A stretch of DNA of 64,000 nt from Ophioderma brevispina (GCA_023653785.1 JAMKCH010022259.1:62001-126000); one strand, 5' to 3'. Positions 1 through 12,310 are shown, counted from the stretch's first letter. A program made the numbers and translations. Notes: a model not told the origin generated them from the letters alone.

Positions 1-1890
1 CTGTCTCAAAATGCAGCTTTTTTTAAAGAGAGGATAACTCGACGGTTGTTATATTTTCAGATTTTCTTTGCTGTTATTTTGACAACAATACGTTTGGTAT
101 AATCAGTTGCAATGTCAGTTCTTCATTAAATTGAAGTTCAGGTACAGGAAACCCATGTTGACATTAACTCTCCATATCTGCAACTGTTTGGTAAAATCAT
201 ATATTTGAAGGTAGTACTACACTTGGGAAATCTGGGTCTCGAAAATCTTGACAACGTAAGAGGATTTTTCTGTTACATATTACCTTTTACTTACTCAAAA
301 ATTTCAATCTATCTAGTAACTAACTTTAACAGAAATAGAAGTCCTGTCAGATTTTTGATTTTTTTTGCTAAATTCAAAAGTTAAACCAAGTACATTAATA
401 ATACCATAACGTCAATTACTTTTTTAAACAAATAAAGAGTCACTTAAATAATAAATAAATAAAACACTTAAATTAAATTTAAAAAACATACAAAGGGCCA
501 AACATAATTAAGATATATTTCAAAAACCTGAGACTTACGCACAGCGCAGAAAGGACACTAACTTATGAATGTTGGACCACAGTGATCATATTTCATAATA
601 GCTTATTCATTCCACGGGGTAGTTGTTTTCCCTTCCGCGTGTAAGTCGCATAAATTGTGTTAGATAGCGCAACAGATGTAGTATTTTCGTTTTGTTTTTT
701 TAAATTTCAACATAATGGTTTTTACAATTGCTTAGCATTTGAATTTGATAACCCATTCACCTTTTTAGAGCCACAAAAATCTGTCTTAGTTTCTTTTTTT
801 TTCACCATATGAGAAGTAGGCCTGCTAGTGTTTGATGAGCTATAAAGCCTTTCATTTCCCCTTAATATTCCCATCCCCCGGGAGGCCCAATACATGTCTA
901 AATTAAAGATTGATTGTTTGTGTTGTATACATCGATCTGCATATTGAATAAAATGTGAACAAGTCTGACCGCACACACAAACAAGAGCCAACAATGGGGG
1001 CGTACAAACTTGCCCAATTTACTCTAGTGTTCGCTCAGGCATGTCGAGATATAGTCCTTAGCGTAAAGAAACTATAATGTTTCTTTTCTTAGTGTAATGT
1101 AACCATCCAAACTAGATTGAAGATAGTCTTTTCAGGCAATCACAACAAAGGAGGCAGAGTCGGGTTCGTTTGAAGAAGGATGTCACTCTATAAAAGGTAA
1201 TTCATGGGCTTGCCTTTCATTTGTGAATAAAAACCGTAATTTTTTGCGAACCACTCGTGCACTTTTAGTTTGAATAACCATACGGAAAGCTTACGATAAA
1301 TTTCTGACTTTAAATCAGGGGTAACGCCTATAGTTAGGTTTAGCCGTTTTGTTTTTCCCTAGTTGCGAAACTAAACAGCCGGGCCCTCTACCACCATTTG
1401 ATCCACGATTTATTTCTCAGCAATTTGCGCAGAATAAATTTAGCTGTTGCCCATTTTGTTTAGACGCGTGGCGCATTGAATAGTTTGCTTGTTTTGCTCA
1501 GCTTGCCAAAAATTTATTTGACATGTAACGAAGAATTCCAATATATCTCTCTACTATTTTAAGCAAATTTCCTGTGCCTGTCTTCGTGGCGTCCAGTGAA
1601 GATCCTAGTATATTCTCGTCGTCACTGCCATTACCGAGGCGATAAATAATTACACGTCAAACTGGGTTTGTTTGCGTATGATAACGACGCGAAGCGGGAA
1701 CAGTTTTTGCCTTCGCTGATTCCGAAAATGTAATCACAATCGGGAACACTCTAAGTTGAAGGTGCAACGAGAGATTTTGAGACATCCGTACATTGTGTCA
1801 TATGTATCATTTTCATATAGATTAGAAGCCCACCAATAGTTTCTACCTTGTCTTTGGCTCCAGAAATGTCCTTGACAGGAAAACAAAAGA
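1..1890. other. No recognisable feature
   Basis: I see no gene, transposon or repeat that I can support. The stretch is AT-rich with short A/T runs, for example around 418-500 and 1900. Short open stretches here show no domain or motif. Confidence 0.5.
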
Positions 1891-1895
1891 CTTTT

Positions 1896-2090
1896 TCCAT
1901 TTGCTTAATTTCAATATTTTTATTTTTTGCTTAATTTTGTATTAAAATTCTCAAATATTTTTTTCAGTTTTTTAATTTTATTAATTTTTATCTTAATCCT
2001 TTCACATTACGATAATTTTGATAGCAAGCTTTACTGAGTTGCAAAATCAGAATTTTCACTGTTAGGGACACCTGTTATTTGATTTTTTTT
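1896..2090 (+). repeat. Diverged dispersed repeat, copy 1
   Basis: An AT-rich stretch that shares an ordered set of short matches with 17828-18000. Both have TTGCTTAATTTCAATA near the left, then AATTTTGTA, then TAATCCTTTCACAT, then a shared GCTTTAC, then TTTAGGGACAC or TTAGGGACAC. The order and spacing are conserved but the bases between have drifted. The family is not recognised. It could be an old transposon fragment. Confidence 0.4.
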
Positions 2091-2279
2091 ATTGCCCTTC
2101 CGAACGAGTAACCCTTGTAACTCTTCCAGTGACAGTTTCATAGATCAGCTGAGAAAACGGGTTCTATTTCGTTTAAGCAAACTGTTGCGTGGTATATGCG
2201 TTTCAACACAACTGGAAGTTTGAATTTTACCACACACGAATAACAACAGCTCAACTCATCTAAAATGCACTTTATAAAA

Positions 2280-2452
2280 ATACCTGTACACAATGTAATA
2301 ATCACAGTTCGTTTTTCAAGAAGAGTGGGTGGTAACCCCTGATTGTCCAAGCCATCCTGGTTCAGTTTCGAGGGCTACCCCTTGTTGGGTGGTTAACCCT
2401 AGTTGAGTATACCTCTGCGGTCTAGGTCCTCTAAATTGTAACAAATAAATCA
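2280..2452 (+). mobile_element. SINE-like repeat, 3' half
   Basis: This matches the reverse complement of 31848-32000 over about 170 bases, starting at TACCTGTAC and running through GGTGGTAACCCCTGATTG, a segment with CCAAGCC and TCCTGGT, and TTCGAGGG. It ends in GGTCCTCTAAATT followed by an AAATAAATCA tail in both copies. The shared tail suggests this is the family's true 3' end. The tRNA-like head present in the other copy is missing here, so this copy looks 5'-truncated. A third fragment lies at 33698-33765. Confidence 0.6.
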
Positions 2453-4063
2453 CCAAAAATAAATCCGTTGGATGAAAATCTCATCCGAAGGAATATTGTC
2501 ACACGCCGCCATTGTATCGGTTCAAGCAGTTTACTACAAATTGTACAATAGCTACTCAGCCACCAATATTGGCGCTGCCGATATGTGCTTGTTCCATTGC
2601 TTCAGGTTGGCAGGTGAAGGTAAAGTAATCTCGTATGGTATACCCGGTAAAAAATGTGAGCATCTCTGGAGACCAAGAGTTGAGTAGGCTTTTCCATATG
2701 CCCGCGATGTGTGGGCCGTCTCCCAGCCAAACCACCGCCCTTTTTGTGACATGCTATAGAACGTCATGGAGAGTTTTTTAATATTCTTTGGACTTGGATG
2801 ATATTGCAATTTCTGTGTTCTTTCCTTGTCCCTGTACCTGATCTATGCATTTAGATTTCGTGTGAAGACCTACAATCATGGAAAAAAATGTTGCACACTT
2901 GCCCGACTTGGCTGTAAAGCGGCCCCCCTCTCCCCCTAGGCAATTGTGATCCAATTCATGTTGTTAGCAGCCGCCTCGTCAGGTCCCCCAACTTGATTGA
3001 TGGGGGTAGGGGTAAGGATATGGATAGGAGCAAGACATCTGCTTTCCAATGTGGAAGCCAAGTGGAATTTTAAAAACCCAACAATTTTTTGTTCGGTCAT
3101 AGCTGTGAAGCATGGGACTGTTTGATTATATGTTCAGTGTGGCAACTATTTTTCCATGATTGTAGGCCTTGACGGGCCCCATGTTGACTTCTCATACTGT
3201 AAGTAGTTTGAATGAATGAAGATGTCTCCCTATATCCTAAATTTGTATTCGCCCACCAATGGTGAGCCGTATACTTGATCTTTATAACAATACGACAAGT
3301 TCGTATATGTTTCAAATGAATTTGGAGCATTGAAGTCTTAACCGTCTTACGTAACCTTTCATTCACCTTTCTACGATGCCCCTATCCGGGGCCCCTATAG
3401 GCAAAAAAGTTCTTTGGACGTGCCCTAACTCAGTGCCAAATTCCGAAATTGATAAGGTATGTCATCAGACGCACAAGGCTGTGCACCATCCAGTGCTATT
3501 GTGAAGAGATCGTCAAACGAGCCGGGGCGGCCGCGCAACGCGGACCTCTAACCACGGCAACCCCTATATAGACAAGTAAATTACACAACCTGCAAAATTT
3601 CCTCCAGTTATATGGCTTATACTAGCCTGTTCTTAGTGCATTAAGTAAAGGCTCCGGTATCCTCACCACCATATTACCAGACGCTTGTTAGATACAGCGC
3701 CCTCTGTGCAAATTGAAGGGTACATTGGAAAAATGTAACTTGAGAGTTTAGTTTTACGTTTTCTGGGCCGCACGGTATTTTGAAAACAAACTTAAGATGA
3801 TATTATACTATTTCAGTAGACAAGAGTGAAACGGGTAATAATAAACCTTGTTTTAGCTACGTGTATTTTGGGTTAGGATATATGAACACGCACTGAAAGG
3901 TGGGTGCCCTGTTCAACACCGTCGTCCCCTACTTTACTCGATCAAAATTCAGATTTTGGTATTAGAAGAAGTTAATATTTTTCTCATTACCCCGGTAAAG
4001 GAAGGCCCAAAGTTGCCTTTTGATGTTATGAACAAAAAAGTCTACATGTGTTCCACTACATTA
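2453..4063. other. No recognisable feature
   Basis: I see no gene or repeat I can support. There are short C-rich and G-rich patches near 2920-3010 and 3370-3400. The short open stretches on both strands overlap each other and show no domain. Confidence 0.45.
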
Positions 4064-4410
4064 ATTAACATACGCTATCCTACGGGGTAATTAGTACACA
4101 TTTTTGTCTATTCTATCAAATGGCTGACCGATTCAATTAAACTCATTTCTAATATTAGTTTTGGTGATGATATGCTTCCATGTGGGGGATATTTATTTAA
4201 AACACCCATATAGGAAAAATCGGCCGTGATCGGGTCACTCAGTATCAGTAATAAAAGTGATAAAACTGGCCTAAATGTAGCAACGTTTGTGCTAGAAACA
4301 TTATTTTTGCTGGTTGCTTCATGCAATATACTTCCTACTGTACAATATAGTTTTTTTAATGCAATCTTGCGGAATCTCGTTTAAAACATGGGCCAATTTG
4401 CTCAGTATTT
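4064..4410 (+). repeat. Direct duplication, unit 1
   Basis: About 345 bases that recur, with small insertions and substitutions, at about 5665-5990. Shared blocks include TTAGTACACATTTTTGTCT, GTGATCGGGTCAC, CAGTATCAGTAATAAAAGTG, ATAAAACTGGCCTA and AATGCAATCTTGC. The unit ends at GCCAATTTGCT just before the inverted-end element at 4415-5612. That insertion separates it from a short linker that follows unit 2 uninterrupted. The content shows no coding signal. Confidence 0.75.
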
Positions 4411-4414
4411 ACAT

Positions 4415-5612
4415 GGGTCTTCCATGAAAAAGTCTTTGCAAAGGTGTGACATGATGTAAAAATGTCAAAAATACATAAGTAGATAATTCTTGCATTTCAG
4501 TGTTCTGATACACTTTGTCAAACATAAATCAAAATTAATTTGACAGAAAATTACAGCAAAATGTCATTATTTGAAGAAAGTCATATTTACTCCCATAGAG
4601 TTAGTGTGGGCGAGGAAAATCAAAATGTAACACTGGGGACACCAGCGTCTTGTTACCTGTTGATTGATGCATGCTAATAAGTGATTGGACATACATAATA
4701 ATTATCAGAATTGTTTTTGTAGATTGGAAATGTTGTCTTTTTGCAACATTATCATTGAGTGACTGTAAGTCTGCAGTTTTCCATGAAATATACCGTTTTT
4801 GGGAACTGGGCCAGTTCAACGTGTAACATCGGACACCACTTTCAAAGGTGACCAAACTCACAAAAGACGAGGTGAAAGGTGACATTTTTTGTTTTACAAA
4901 AATATGTTAGCCAAGTTCTTTTCTCAACATGGTATGGAAAATGCATACCTTGCTTAACATGAAAAATACAGACAACAACTGCATTAAATTATCAACGTGT
5001 AACATCGGACACCACAGTTACGTCTTGATCCATTTTGTGCTAAATCTGAAATATGACAAAATTTATTGTTTCTAAATGCTGTTAGATTTGTACCTGCAGT
5101 CATATATTATCATTATAAATTGATATAGAGGTCATTTGGCCAAAAATATGGAAGTCACACACGCTTTCAATATGTAACAAAAACATTTAAAGTCGGACAC
5201 CAAATGTTACACGTTGATTCTTGCACTTTATAGAAATATACAGTGAAATAACGAAGAAATATTTTAAATGTGATCTGTTCATATGTTTTTTTACCTATAT
5301 TTCTGCCCACCTATATCAATAAAAGGAAGTAAACAACCATTTTCTTGCATTTACAACTTATTTCTGATTGTTCACTTTCTATGTCACAAAATGTCCCTAT
5401 ATTTAACCCCGGACACCATCGTATTCAGTGAAAATTAACGAAAATGTTATAAATAATTTGCACCAAGTTGGTTGGCATATGAAAGCCTTTGATTTAGTCC
5501 ACAAGTTGAACTCATTATCATTATAAAAACTGTTTTGGTCTAATTAAGATAAACAATTTTGTAATCACACACATCAAAAATGTGATTGAGGACATTTTTC
5601 ATGGAAAGACCC
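4415..5612. mobile_element. 1.2-kb inverted-end element inserted in a duplication
   Basis: The left end reads GGGTCTTCCATGAAAAAGTC and the right end is its inverted match, GACATTTTTCATGGAAAGACCC. Both are flanked by ACAT (4411-4414 and 5613-5616), which fits a 4-bp target duplication. No transposase is visible, so it would be non-autonomous. Inside, the motif GGACACCA recurs at about 4639, 4831, 5007, 5193 and 5411, roughly every 180-220 bases. Two of these sit in the longer motif CAACGTGTAACATCGGACAC (4817 and 4993), and an inverted ATGTTACACGTTG lies at 5204. The superfamily is not assigned. Confidence 0.55.
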
Positions 5613-5616
5613 ACAT

Positions 5617-6020
5617 GCATATGCGTCAAAGACGAAGTCCTCGTGATCGGTCCCCTGCAGTAATTAACATATAATGTCCTACGAGCTAATTTAGTACACA
5701 TTTTTGTCTCTTCTATCCAAATGGCTGGACCGAATAAACTCATTTGTAATCCTATGTTTTTGGTGATATTCTTACATGTGGGGGATAAAACACCATAGAG
5801 GAAAAATCGGACCGTGATCGGGTCACCCAGTATCAGTAATAAAAGTGATAAAACTGGCCTATATTAACGTTTTGTGCCATGAAACATTATGTTTCGCTGT
5901 TGCTTCATTCAATATACAATATAGTTATTATAATGCAATCTTGCTTAATCTCGTTTAAAACCATGGCCAATTTGCTAAGTTGTACATACATGCGTCAAAG
6001 ACGACAGTCCTCGTGTGTAG
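5617..6020 (+). repeat. Direct duplication, linker plus unit 2
   Basis: This holds the linker TGCGTCAAAGACGAAGTCC (from 5619), then a copy of the 4064-4410 unit (about 5665-5990), then a second linker TGCGTCAAAGACGACAGTCC (from about 5993). The arrangement unit-linker-unit-linker shows a tandem duplication, with the first unit-linker junction interrupted by the element at 4415-5612. The copies differ at many sites, so the duplication is not recent. Confidence 0.7.
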
Positions 6021-6044
6021 CTAAATAGTTAATTATAGTTTTCA

Positions 6045-6068
6045 CTAGCGGTTGCCCGCGCGAAGCTG
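6045..6068 (+). repeat. ACTAG-type repeat terminus
   Basis: The sequence ACTAGCGGTTGCCCGCG resembles the reverse complement of the right edge of the repeat at 25040-25340, ACTAGGCGGTTCCCGGG. It may be the end of a related element whose body to the right has decayed. No partner end is visible nearby. Confidence 0.3.
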
Positions 6069-6309
6069 ATTTGAATGGGAGCGGTCACTTAACGGGTTGA
6101 TCACTCTTCACATAAAGATAAAAATAAGTTAAATAAGACAAAAATGAAACAAAAACATAACGTGAAACTTCAAAGACATTACAATATTTTCTTCAAGCTT
6201 TCTCCTGTATTTGCCTTTATTATGCTTCAAATAACAAATGTGTTAAGTCAAGAGATGTCGAAAATTTATGCCCCCTATCTCAACATGAGCTATATCATGT
6301 ATATAGCTA

Positions 6310-6530
6310 TGAAGCCAGGTGAACATGACTGTACTCTCTTAAATGGAAAGATTGAGGTGAGGGAAAAGTCCAAATTAAGATTGAGAAATCAGTGTTAAAC
6401 ATTGAAAATTCAAACCAAATTCCATTGAATTTTCAATCAAATTTTAGACTTTTCCCTCAACTCAATCTTTTAGATTGATTTTTCAGTCTTTGGTTTTAAG
6501 AGAGTAAATGTGCAAGCCAAGGAACATGCA
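6310..6530. repeat. Foldback (hairpin) repeat, about 220 bp
   Basis: The two halves are imperfect inverted copies centred near 6422. The left arm has ACTCTCTTAA, AAAGATTGAGGTGAGGG, AAAAGTCC and ATTGAAAATTC. The right arm has GAATTTTCAAT, GACTTTTCCCTCAACTCAAT and TTAAGAGAGTA. One arm has an extra segment of about 20 bases. No target duplication is clear. An overlapping 84-codon open stretch at 6144 is treated as chance. Confidence 0.7.
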
Positions 6531-6540
6531 CTCCCAAAAG

Positions 6541-6860
6541 ACCCCTCAGTGGCGTAGCTTAGATGGGGGCTACTCAGTGTTTATAGTAGGCCCTAAATGA
6601 GAGAAGCCCTCTTGGGAAGAAAGGCGAGGCAAAATCGGGAAATTTTGATTGGATCATGAAAAATCAGTCGTTTTTGGACGCGACCCTTCGATCGGGACGA
6701 ATTTCCCCCGACCGGGCTGACTCTCCCCTGAACGCGCCTTTCCCCCTAAGAACTGCTGCCAACGCCATTCGGCCACGCATGGGTGCCATCTCTAAAGGCG
6801 CCGAGAGGAGCACCGTCAGGCTACCGTCCAGCATCATTGTCACCCAATGACCCATTATAT
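6541..6860. repeat. GC-rich repeat-like block
   Basis: This patch is clearly richer in G and C than its surroundings. It starts near CAGTGGCGTAGCTTAGATGG, a motif whose core AGTGGCGTAG also appears at 28677 and 28883. Open frames exist on both strands at about 6656-6855, but they mirror each other and show no known domain, so I do not call a gene. It may be the remnant of a short DNA transposon. Confidence 0.3.
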
Positions 6861-7299
6861 TTTTGAAAACTTACTATCGTCATCCAAAGACTCCCATTTT
6901 TTTTCGACAATTTGGAAGTTTTTCACCCAAGAATCTCTACCTTTTAGAAAATGTTGCTGAATTTTCACCTAAAGACCCCTTTTTGAAAATCAGTGAATTT
7001 TCACACACAAAAAAAAAACACCTTTAGGCCTTATATATGGGTGATTTGGCTGTTTTGGCACATTCTCTTATCACCGAATAGCTTTGAAAGCGCTAGTCTT
7101 AAACCCATATCAATTTCATAGGTGTTCCCGATCGGAGGGGAAATTAAATTTTTAGTGCGCTTCGCGTAAAATTCAAACAAATAGTCATTTGAAAAACTAT
7201 TTTCAGACTGGAATTCATCCTGATTATATAACCACATGCGTATTTGTGCACAGAGCTAAAGAGAGATGTGTCATTGCTCTTGGTGCCATGTATCAGTTC

Positions 7300-7775
7300 C
7301 TCAGGTGGTACCCGGGGGGTCCAAGTTTGGTTTGGGTAGGGACGTGCCTCCGAGAGTCTAGGAGTGGGACTCATAGCTATACCATTTTGCCAAAAGAAGG
7401 ACCCACAGCTATACCAGAGATACAAATTTTGGGCCAAATGTAACCCAAATTTGCCCATTTTTTCTCACAATGTTGTCATTTTAAGCAAATTTGGATAATT
7501 TTGGCTTCAAATTGAGAAAATTTGACAAATTTTCCAACAAATTTGAGAACATTTTGAAAAAAACGGCCCATTTCTATACCAAAGTTTGCAAGAAAAAAGG
7601 GTCATTGATATACCGGAAGGCTGAAAATGAGAACGATGTCCGGGGGGGGGGGATACCAGACTTCTTTTTTCTGAGGGGGAGTGGAATTTCTAGGGGAAGG
7701 AGTGAAATTTCTGGGGAAAAAGTGAAATTTAGTTGTAATGGTTGCAGTAAAAACTGCATTGGCCAAATTGGGGAT
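7300..7775. repeat. Low-complexity repeat with poly-G tract
   Basis: It begins with GGTACCCGGGGGGTCCAAG, continues through A/T-rich near-repeats of AAATTTG and CAAATTT, and contains an 11-G run at 7642-7652. The style matches other poly-C/poly-G blocks in the window, for example 15420-15620 and 49700-50010, which share phrases such as GGTCCAC and AAAAAAGG. Open frames on both strands are by-products of composition. Confidence 0.4.
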
Positions 7776-10700
7776 TAACTTAATTCTAAGTCGGCGTTAA
7801 TAAGATATTTCAAAATCTGTCTTATTGATGACGCAACAATAAATAAGGCTCTAATAAAACCTATATAGTTCACTGTTCTTCCCTCGATAAACAATTGCGC
7901 TTAACATAATAATGTAGTTTGTTTTTGTTTTGTATTTCAATTATTGTACCATACCTGAACTTGAGTTATTAAAAGAAACTGCAAGAGTGCACAATCACTT
8001 ATCGTGTTTGCTTGTGTTTTTGTGCGTGTGTTCGAATAGGGGGATACATGAGAGGGGTTCAGAGTCCTGATCGAAGGCTTCACGTTTTCCTCCGCGTGAT
8101 TTGGACCCCTCCAGCCGAGACCGTCGCCTTCTGGACCAGCTTAACAAAGATCTGCCATCAACCCCCCAGCCTGGATAGACATATCATGATCGTCGTTCCG
8201 TCACTTCCTTCAACTCAAAACCGTCGTCCTGACCTGTTGAGGCGAACTTGTTGCACTCACCCAAACCTCTGCCCAAAACCTATGTGATTCGATCAAGAAA
8301 AGTTTCGTATAAATATTTGAATGGCTTTGCTCTAATAAAGAAAGCGGATCTCGGGATGGCAATGGATATGTACCCTACCATGCTTACTGAACGAAACCTT
8401 TTTACTGAACTGGAAACAGCAAATGTTTTTTTCTTGTTTTATGTCTCTTGTGTCACGTTAAGCTAGAAAATGAAACCCTAAAAGTCCAGAACAATTCGAA
8501 AATGAAAAATGCATATCTTCCATGGTGGTGAAATTTTAAGTAAATCCGGAAACTAGATGTAAAGAAAATCAACAATTGATTAGAAAGTAATCTATCATAA
8601 TATTCCATACTCAACTTTTAATTCCATTTTACTATAGATTCGTAGAGGATACATCTGTTTAAACCTTAATGACACATTTCAAGAGTTAAAGTCCTATGAT
8701 GTATTATACTAAGCAATTCATAAAATATCTCTTCCATTTCTTGATTGAACTACGTCTCTTAATCGACCCTGCTGAATTCCATTGTTATTTCATACGTCAA
8801 ATCGACAATCTATTTCGATTTAAGTTCTTTAGCAATGTGTGACAAGAAAGATTTGCATTACGTATATTGATCACAACATTTCTTTCCACTTTCACCTTTG
8901 TGTTTGGATAGACCCGCGACAGGCTCGCGTGTGTGGGGGTGTTAGAGAGGCAGGCACGTGCCCCGATGGTTTGCCTTTTGTGAAGAAACCGCGATGGTGC
9001 CCCAAACAAGGCAAAATTAAGTATTGAATAAAGCAGTGAAGCATTAGAGCCTTTTATACCATTTAACCATGCAAGTGAAAAAATAACAAGGTACGCACGC
9101 TACAGGTCATATGAGTGTGTGAAGTTTCCGACACCATGGAGAAACGTATGATTTGTACCAAGCACTGCTTTGAAGTAGAAGTTATGTTGTTTTGGTTAGC
9201 CACAAAAGATGAAAAGTGGGGCATTCAGAAGGGGGTGTACCATGCCCCTCAATTGGTTTGGTCTATCAGTTCAATCGTGAGTCGCATTACTTGATACTTC
9301 CCAGGGGGAACTTGAGACTTATGCTTGAAAACCTTCAGTTGGGAATAATTATGAACCTCTGAAACCACAAAAGATGCACATATTCAATCAGTAGGCCACC
9401 CCATACGGTGTGTTATGCTATTTTAAGGTTCATTTTGAAATTGATTGTTTTTTAATTTCCAGAAAACCCTGACTCGTTCCAGCGAGGTCAACCTGCGCCA
9501 TTCGCAAAAACATCTACGTACAAAACCCATGGACCAAAACTCGTTGTGTTTTGCTGCTTTATCTTCTCATCGTGGGTACCGATATTGGGCTATATAGACA
9601 AGTCTCAATGTAAGGGTCTATAATGTGAACACGCACACCAATAAAATGTTACCGATATCAACTGAAAGCAACCAATCAGGTCGAGTCTAAATAGAAAAAC
9701 CGAACTTGGCGGTGGCGTTAATTCCAGTGTTTAATTTAGTGCAGTATTATTAGATCATAATGATTTCGATTTGCTTCTCAACAAATATAGTTGGTATTGT
9801 AGGAATTAAATAAATTTCATATCAAATTTACAAATCTCATATTTGATCCAAGCATGTTATGTTGCAAAAGGAAAATGGTATCGCTATTCATAAAACAATA
9901 TCCAACATACTGTATCGAAAGCTTATGACATGTGCAACGAGTTATTACAACTTACAGAACTTGTGGTATTCCAGTTCAGAGGTAAACAAGTAAACTGTGT
10001 TAATGTATGTGTATTCTTAACTAATGTGCTGCATCAAACCAATATCTAAAAGGACGCCATATTTGTGAAACATATAGGCCTATGTGAGGGAAGAACTTGA
10101 GGGGTAAGACGTCGATACCCTATTAAACATGGTTGTTGGGTTCGATAACGATTTGTTGAATTAAGAATAGTTAAAGTAGGAATAAGTATCAAGATTATTG
10201 ATATTTGAGACTTTCTTTTGTTGGCCAAAATTTCCAATAGTTGTATGCAGGATTTTATACCCTCTCGTGGGCCGAGGTAAGTACTTTAAAACCTTAAGAA
10301 AGTTCTATCTAGCCAATCAGAAGCCATGTTAATCAACATAACACTCGAGAATTAATTGATTAGTTAAGCCGTGATAGGCCTGTGTCGTACGCCCTCATTT
10401 ATGTAACGGTCGAGAAAACATTCGAATATTAGGGTCCGTAATGAATGATATTAATGAAATGTATCCATTGTTTTGACTAGTACTTGTAGTCGTACTCAGG
10501 CAGTGGAGAGTTGTGATTAGCATGGTAAGGCTCATTGCTTAGGGTTGGGTATATGACAACAGGAGCTAACATGAACTCAACTCAGAACGTGAATCGACCG
10601 AACTGGTCACCAAATCGCAATAACGTTTTTCATGTTAATATTGATGTATGGCCCGTAGTCGCGCCAATAATCAGGATCATCATTGACAAATGAAATGTAT

Positions 10701-11435
10701 TTATAAAATTGGCGCGCTTAAACTTTATAATTAGTCAATCGACGACCATTTGAGGAAACAGACACCATTTGGTATCAATTCTAATACCTATACCGTATTC
10801 TCGAGGCAACGTATTGCCTCTAACGCCAGCAACGGCTATTTCCAGCCACACTATAGGAATTTCATGCAGGTTAATGTACCGTACCCTTTCTAGGCGCCCC
10901 GGCGCATCGCGTCCACACGTTTCTTTTGATGCGCTTCATTAGTGTTTGGTTTATTATTTTATTTTTTAGCTCGCACTTGACTAAGCTCGCCTCTTCACTT
11001 CAAAAGTATTGTTTTGACCATGAGCTGCGTGTAACCATTTTAAATTTAACTCATGAACTATGTGATAAAAGAGAAGAAAATTCTAGAAAAGTCTAAAGAA
11101 TCAATGGCGCATTTGTAAGAAGGACATTATGCGTCCGTCCGATTGATGAGCGTCAAATGTATTCCTTGTCGGTTTTACATAATGATATAGGCCTAAAGTT
11201 TCTTAATGTATACGAAAAACGGGAAACTTTTCTCATTCTTGTTTCAAAAATTCTCTTAAACTTAACTGTTCTACCTGAAGATAGTGGAAGAGATCAAAAG
11301 AAGATCATTCCGTATCCGGAGAATAGTCCTAATGATTGTGTGATTTAAGCTTAATCGCGGAGTCGCCTTCTTTAATTAGGAAAAGTTCGATATTAAACAT
11401 GTTAAATGAGAATTAAATGTTTACAATATACATGT
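7776..11435. other. Mostly unrecognised sequence
   Basis: Apart from a candidate exon at 9463-9623, I see nothing I can support. One open stretch at 8248-8466 lacks an ATG start and shows no domain. Confidence 0.4.
9463..9623 (+). CDS. Candidate terminal exon, unrecognised
   Basis: A frame of about 53 codons opens right after a splice-acceptor-like TTTTTTAATTTCCAG and ends at TAA (9621-9623). In the same frame a stop lies just upstream of the acceptor, as expected of an intron edge. The predicted peptide starts polar (begins PDSFQRGQPAPFAK) and has one hydrophobic run (core LVVFCCFIF), which could be a membrane segment or chance. No ATG, partner exon or polyadenylation signal was identified. 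I do not recognise the protein, and random sequence can give this pattern. Confidence 0.15.
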
Positions 11436-11545
11436 TGCACCGACTCGACTCCTTAAAAATAAAATGACCCCATTTGAGTTGTAAAAATAATTCTAGGGAT
11501 TATATTTAACTCAAATGGGTTCATTTAATTTTGAGGCGGTGCATA
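11436..11545. mobile_element. Small MITE-like inverted repeat
   Basis: The left arm (TGCACCGACTCGACTCC, then AAAATGACCCCATTTGAGTT) pairs with the right arm (AACTCAAATGGGTTCATTT, then TTGAGGCGGTGCA) around a loop of about 27 bases. The total is about 110 bases and the arms are imperfect. No target duplication is clear. It fits a short non-autonomous DNA transposon or a foldback sequence. Confidence 0.55.
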
Positions 11546-12135
11546 TTAGGCCCCGTATCATTGCAGAAGTCATGAATTCATTGAAACATAAGTTTTCTTG
11601 CGTTGGATAGTACACCATTCACTTGATCAGTTGACTTTTTCAGTGATGAAAAAAAAAAAATTATTATTTGAATCGATATTGAAATCCACCCCACAACATG
11701 TCAAATAAAACAAATAAGTAACAAAAGAAACACTAAATGTGCTAAAGGCACACATAGGTTGCTGTGTTTCGTTAGTTCGTTTCTTTGCGTGGTTTTGTTG
11801 TTGAACATTTTGTGCGTTAGATCGTGCTAAATTTGGTTATACTGTCTTTTGTTTATCTTGCATTTTTGTTGTTCTCTTTAATATAATTCAGATTGCGTTA
11901 TTGGTCAATCCAATACTGATAACGCAAATGGCAAGATATTGACTTTTGATTTTGAAATAATTTTACTGCTCACTTTTCAACATAGACCAATAGACCTAGT
12001 TCGAATGTCCTAAGTTCCTCCTTCCCTCCCCGGCTCCGACTGTTTAGGCACATTGCGGTCTGTTGGCACATCCGCACTGAATGTAGCTAAATTCCGGGCC
12101 CGTTATCGCCGAAAGTCTGTTAGTTGTAAGACTTA

Positions 12136-12310
12136 CCCCCCCCCCCTTCCTTTACTGGCGAGTGAAGCGAGCTAAAAAAAATCTCAAATGAATGTCTACA
12201 AATTGGCACCGCCCCCACCCTACCCACCCCACACACACACACACAAGGCACAAACCATAAGCAGGCACGCACGCATCCAAAACCCTGATTACGCCACTGC
12301 TCATCCTGGT
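12136..12310. repeat. Poly-C block ending in ACGCCACTG
   Basis: An 11-C run at 12136-12146 is followed by a CCCACACACACACACAC patch near 12225-12245 and a phrase TTACGCCACTGCTCATCC near 12290. Several poly-C runs in this window have ACGCC or GGCGTA motifs nearby, suggesting a repeat family. Edges are not defined. Confidence 0.35.

Noticed and set aside
4601..4885. 94-codon minus-strand frame with a repeated GVRCYTL-like word
   Set aside because: The word comes from the repeated GGACACCA DNA motif in the inverted-end element; the other motif sites do not keep an open frame.
4064..5990. LTR retrotransposon suggested by the paired 330-base direct repeats
   Set aside because: The interior has inverted ends with ACAT on both sides and no gag-pol coding, primer site or polypurine tract; unit-linker-unit-linker fits tandem duplication better.
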